Part shown: piece by piece, positions 63,371 to 64,000 of the stretch
How positions within the stretch are numbered: the first letter of the stretch is position 1
Layout of the letters: each line of letters begins with the position of its first letter
Origin: Silvibacterium dinghuense
GTDB taxonomy: Bacteria; Acidobacteriota; Terriglobia; Terriglobales; Acidobacteriaceae
DNA length: 64,000 bases
Assembly: GCF_004123295.1 (NCBI RefSeq)
Contig: NZ_SDMK01000002.1
Span: forward strand, 434,001-498,000
Direction of reading: 5' to 3'
The notes under the pieces: generated by a model
Told to the model about the DNA's origin: nothing
The model's database searches: none
Seen by the model: only the letters and a program-made list of their open reading frames with translations
Program-made: the position numbers and the translations under genes

Positions 63371-64000
63371 TTGCTCGATCGTCGTGACTTCCTCAAGATT
63401 CTTGCCGCTGCCGGAGCTGCCCAGGGGCTCGGGCCTGCCCATGCACTCTTCGCACAACAAGGCACGACTCTGCGTAAAGGACAGTATGCGCCGGGACGTA
63501 TTGCGAATGAACTGACGCTCTACCTGCCTGGAGAGGAAGAGACTCTGCGCGCTGTTCCCTCGGTGAGCGGACTCGCCGGCGATGCGCTCACGGTGAAGCT
63601 TGGCGCGGAATCGGCATCGATCAAAACAGGCGACGCATTCCACGGATGGCGCCTGCTCACAATCGCAGGCATGAATGGCGTGGAAACGGCGATCTTCGAA
63701 AAGCATGTGACGCACCGCGGCGCGCTGGCTTACGTCACCGAAGAGCGCGGCACGATTGCGTGGATTCCGAAGTACGTCGGCGATCTCTCGAAGATCCGTC
63801 CACGACCCACCCATACGCCGCATGGTGTGAAGCTCGAGCGCGCACCGCGCTACATACCCGGACCTGATGTGACTGGCGAATACTTGCTGAACTCGAACGA
63901 AGACCCGTGCTTCGAGAATGTCGCAGCGCTCGGCGAAGAATATATCGGCTGGACCCTGGTGGCCAACGAGCAGGGTGGCCCAAAGAGCTGCCTCTATCTT
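63371..64000 (+). CDS. Tat-exported protein, 5' part, function unknown
   Basis: A TTG at 63371 with GGGAG upstream opens a frame of 210 codons that runs off the right edge. The N-terminus LDRRDFLKILAAAG is a twin-arginine signal, followed by a normal cleavage region (AHALFAQQ). The mature part is polar and beta-rich: GRIANELTLYLPGEEETLRA, AFHGWRLLTIAGMNGVETAI, TEERGTIAWIPKYVGDLSKI. No family is recognised from this part. Its place after the sensing operon suggests a co-regulated enzyme, but 154 bases separate them. Confidence 0.75.
   Translation, partial: MLDRRDFLKILAAAGAAQGLGPAHALFAQQGTTLRKGQYAPGRIANELTLYLPGEEETLRAVPSVSGLAGDALTVKLGAESASIKTGDAFHGWRLLTIAGMNGVETAIFEKHVTHRGALAYVTEERGTIAWIPKYVGDLSKIRPRPTHTPHGVKLERAPRYIPGPDVTGEYLLNSNEDPCFENVAALGEEYIGWTLVANEQGGPKSCLYL

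Noticed and set aside
1-64000. Mobile elements, prophage or CRISPR arrays
   Set aside because: No transposase, integrase or phage genes, no repeat-spacer pattern, and the only tRNA gene is not flanked by an integrated element or repeated end.

Overview
The window reads as the chromosome of an acidobacterium, most likely a member of the Acidobacteriaceae (class Terriglobia). This is inferred from the very large TonB-dependent receptor with an N-terminal carboxypeptidase-regulatory-like domain, the many small secreted proteins, the split F-type ATPase genes next to lysS, and an even, fairly GC-rich (about 60% by eye) codon use. The genus cannot be fixed from sequence alone. There is no sign of phage, insertion sequence, plasmid or CRISPR; apart from one broken gene it looks like stable core chromosome with a few lineage-specific modules.

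Layout. 1-505: 3' end of an exopolysaccharide sugar transferase. 892-2554: ECF sigma factor, zinc-finger anti-sigma and secreted Spy-like protein. 2629-6165: divergent outer-membrane protein and secreted glycosidase-like protein, the latter with a six-base tandem repeat. 6241-15391: chemosensory cluster (STAS, soluble receptor-like protein, cheY, cheA, membrane receptor, cheR, cheD, cheB on the minus strand; cheW divergent). 15551-21930: surface polysaccharide and housekeeping genes (glycosyltransferase, flippase, bifunctional nuclease, miaB, hotdog thioesterase, acyltransferase). 22118-23845: pdxS and pdxT. 23859-27332: aa3-type oxidase subunits II, I and III plus a small CxxC protein. 27414-28234: thiS, a small membrane protein, and a UBP-type zinc-finger gene broken by an amber codon. 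28490-42789: respiratory complex I operon nuoA,C,D,x,y,E-H,J-N, lacking nuoB and nuoI and carrying two unknown acidic genes. 42986-44873: the Fo end of ATP synthase (atpZ-like, atpI-like, atpB, atpE) running toward it. 45008-50480: lysS, map, ymdB-like phosphodiesterase, Rrf2 regulator, MATE exporter, tRNA-Ser(GGA). 50655-55477: orphan receiver, DUF481 protein, mscL with a zinc ribbon, and ECF sigma - unknown - MscS-type channel. 55632-64000: TonB-dependent receptor divergent from a lipoprotein - histidine kinase - LuxR-type regulator operon, followed by the start of a Tat-exported protein.

How the parts fit. Complex I, the oxidase and Fo form most of an aerobic respiratory chain in one 21-kb stretch. 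The chemosensory genes have every core part except a stand-alone CheY-P phosphatase; the soluble receptor-like protein carries a CheZ-type D-x3-Q motif that could fill that gap. The last 8 kb looks like a ligand-sensing module: a LacI/RbsB-type lipoprotein translationally coupled to a kinase with an unusual extracytoplasmic region, its response regulator, and an 18-bp palindrome in the divergent promoter region shared with the TonB-dependent receptor. The points most worth follow-up are that module, the CheZ-like receptor, the nuo operon composition and the nonsense-mutated zinc-finger gene.
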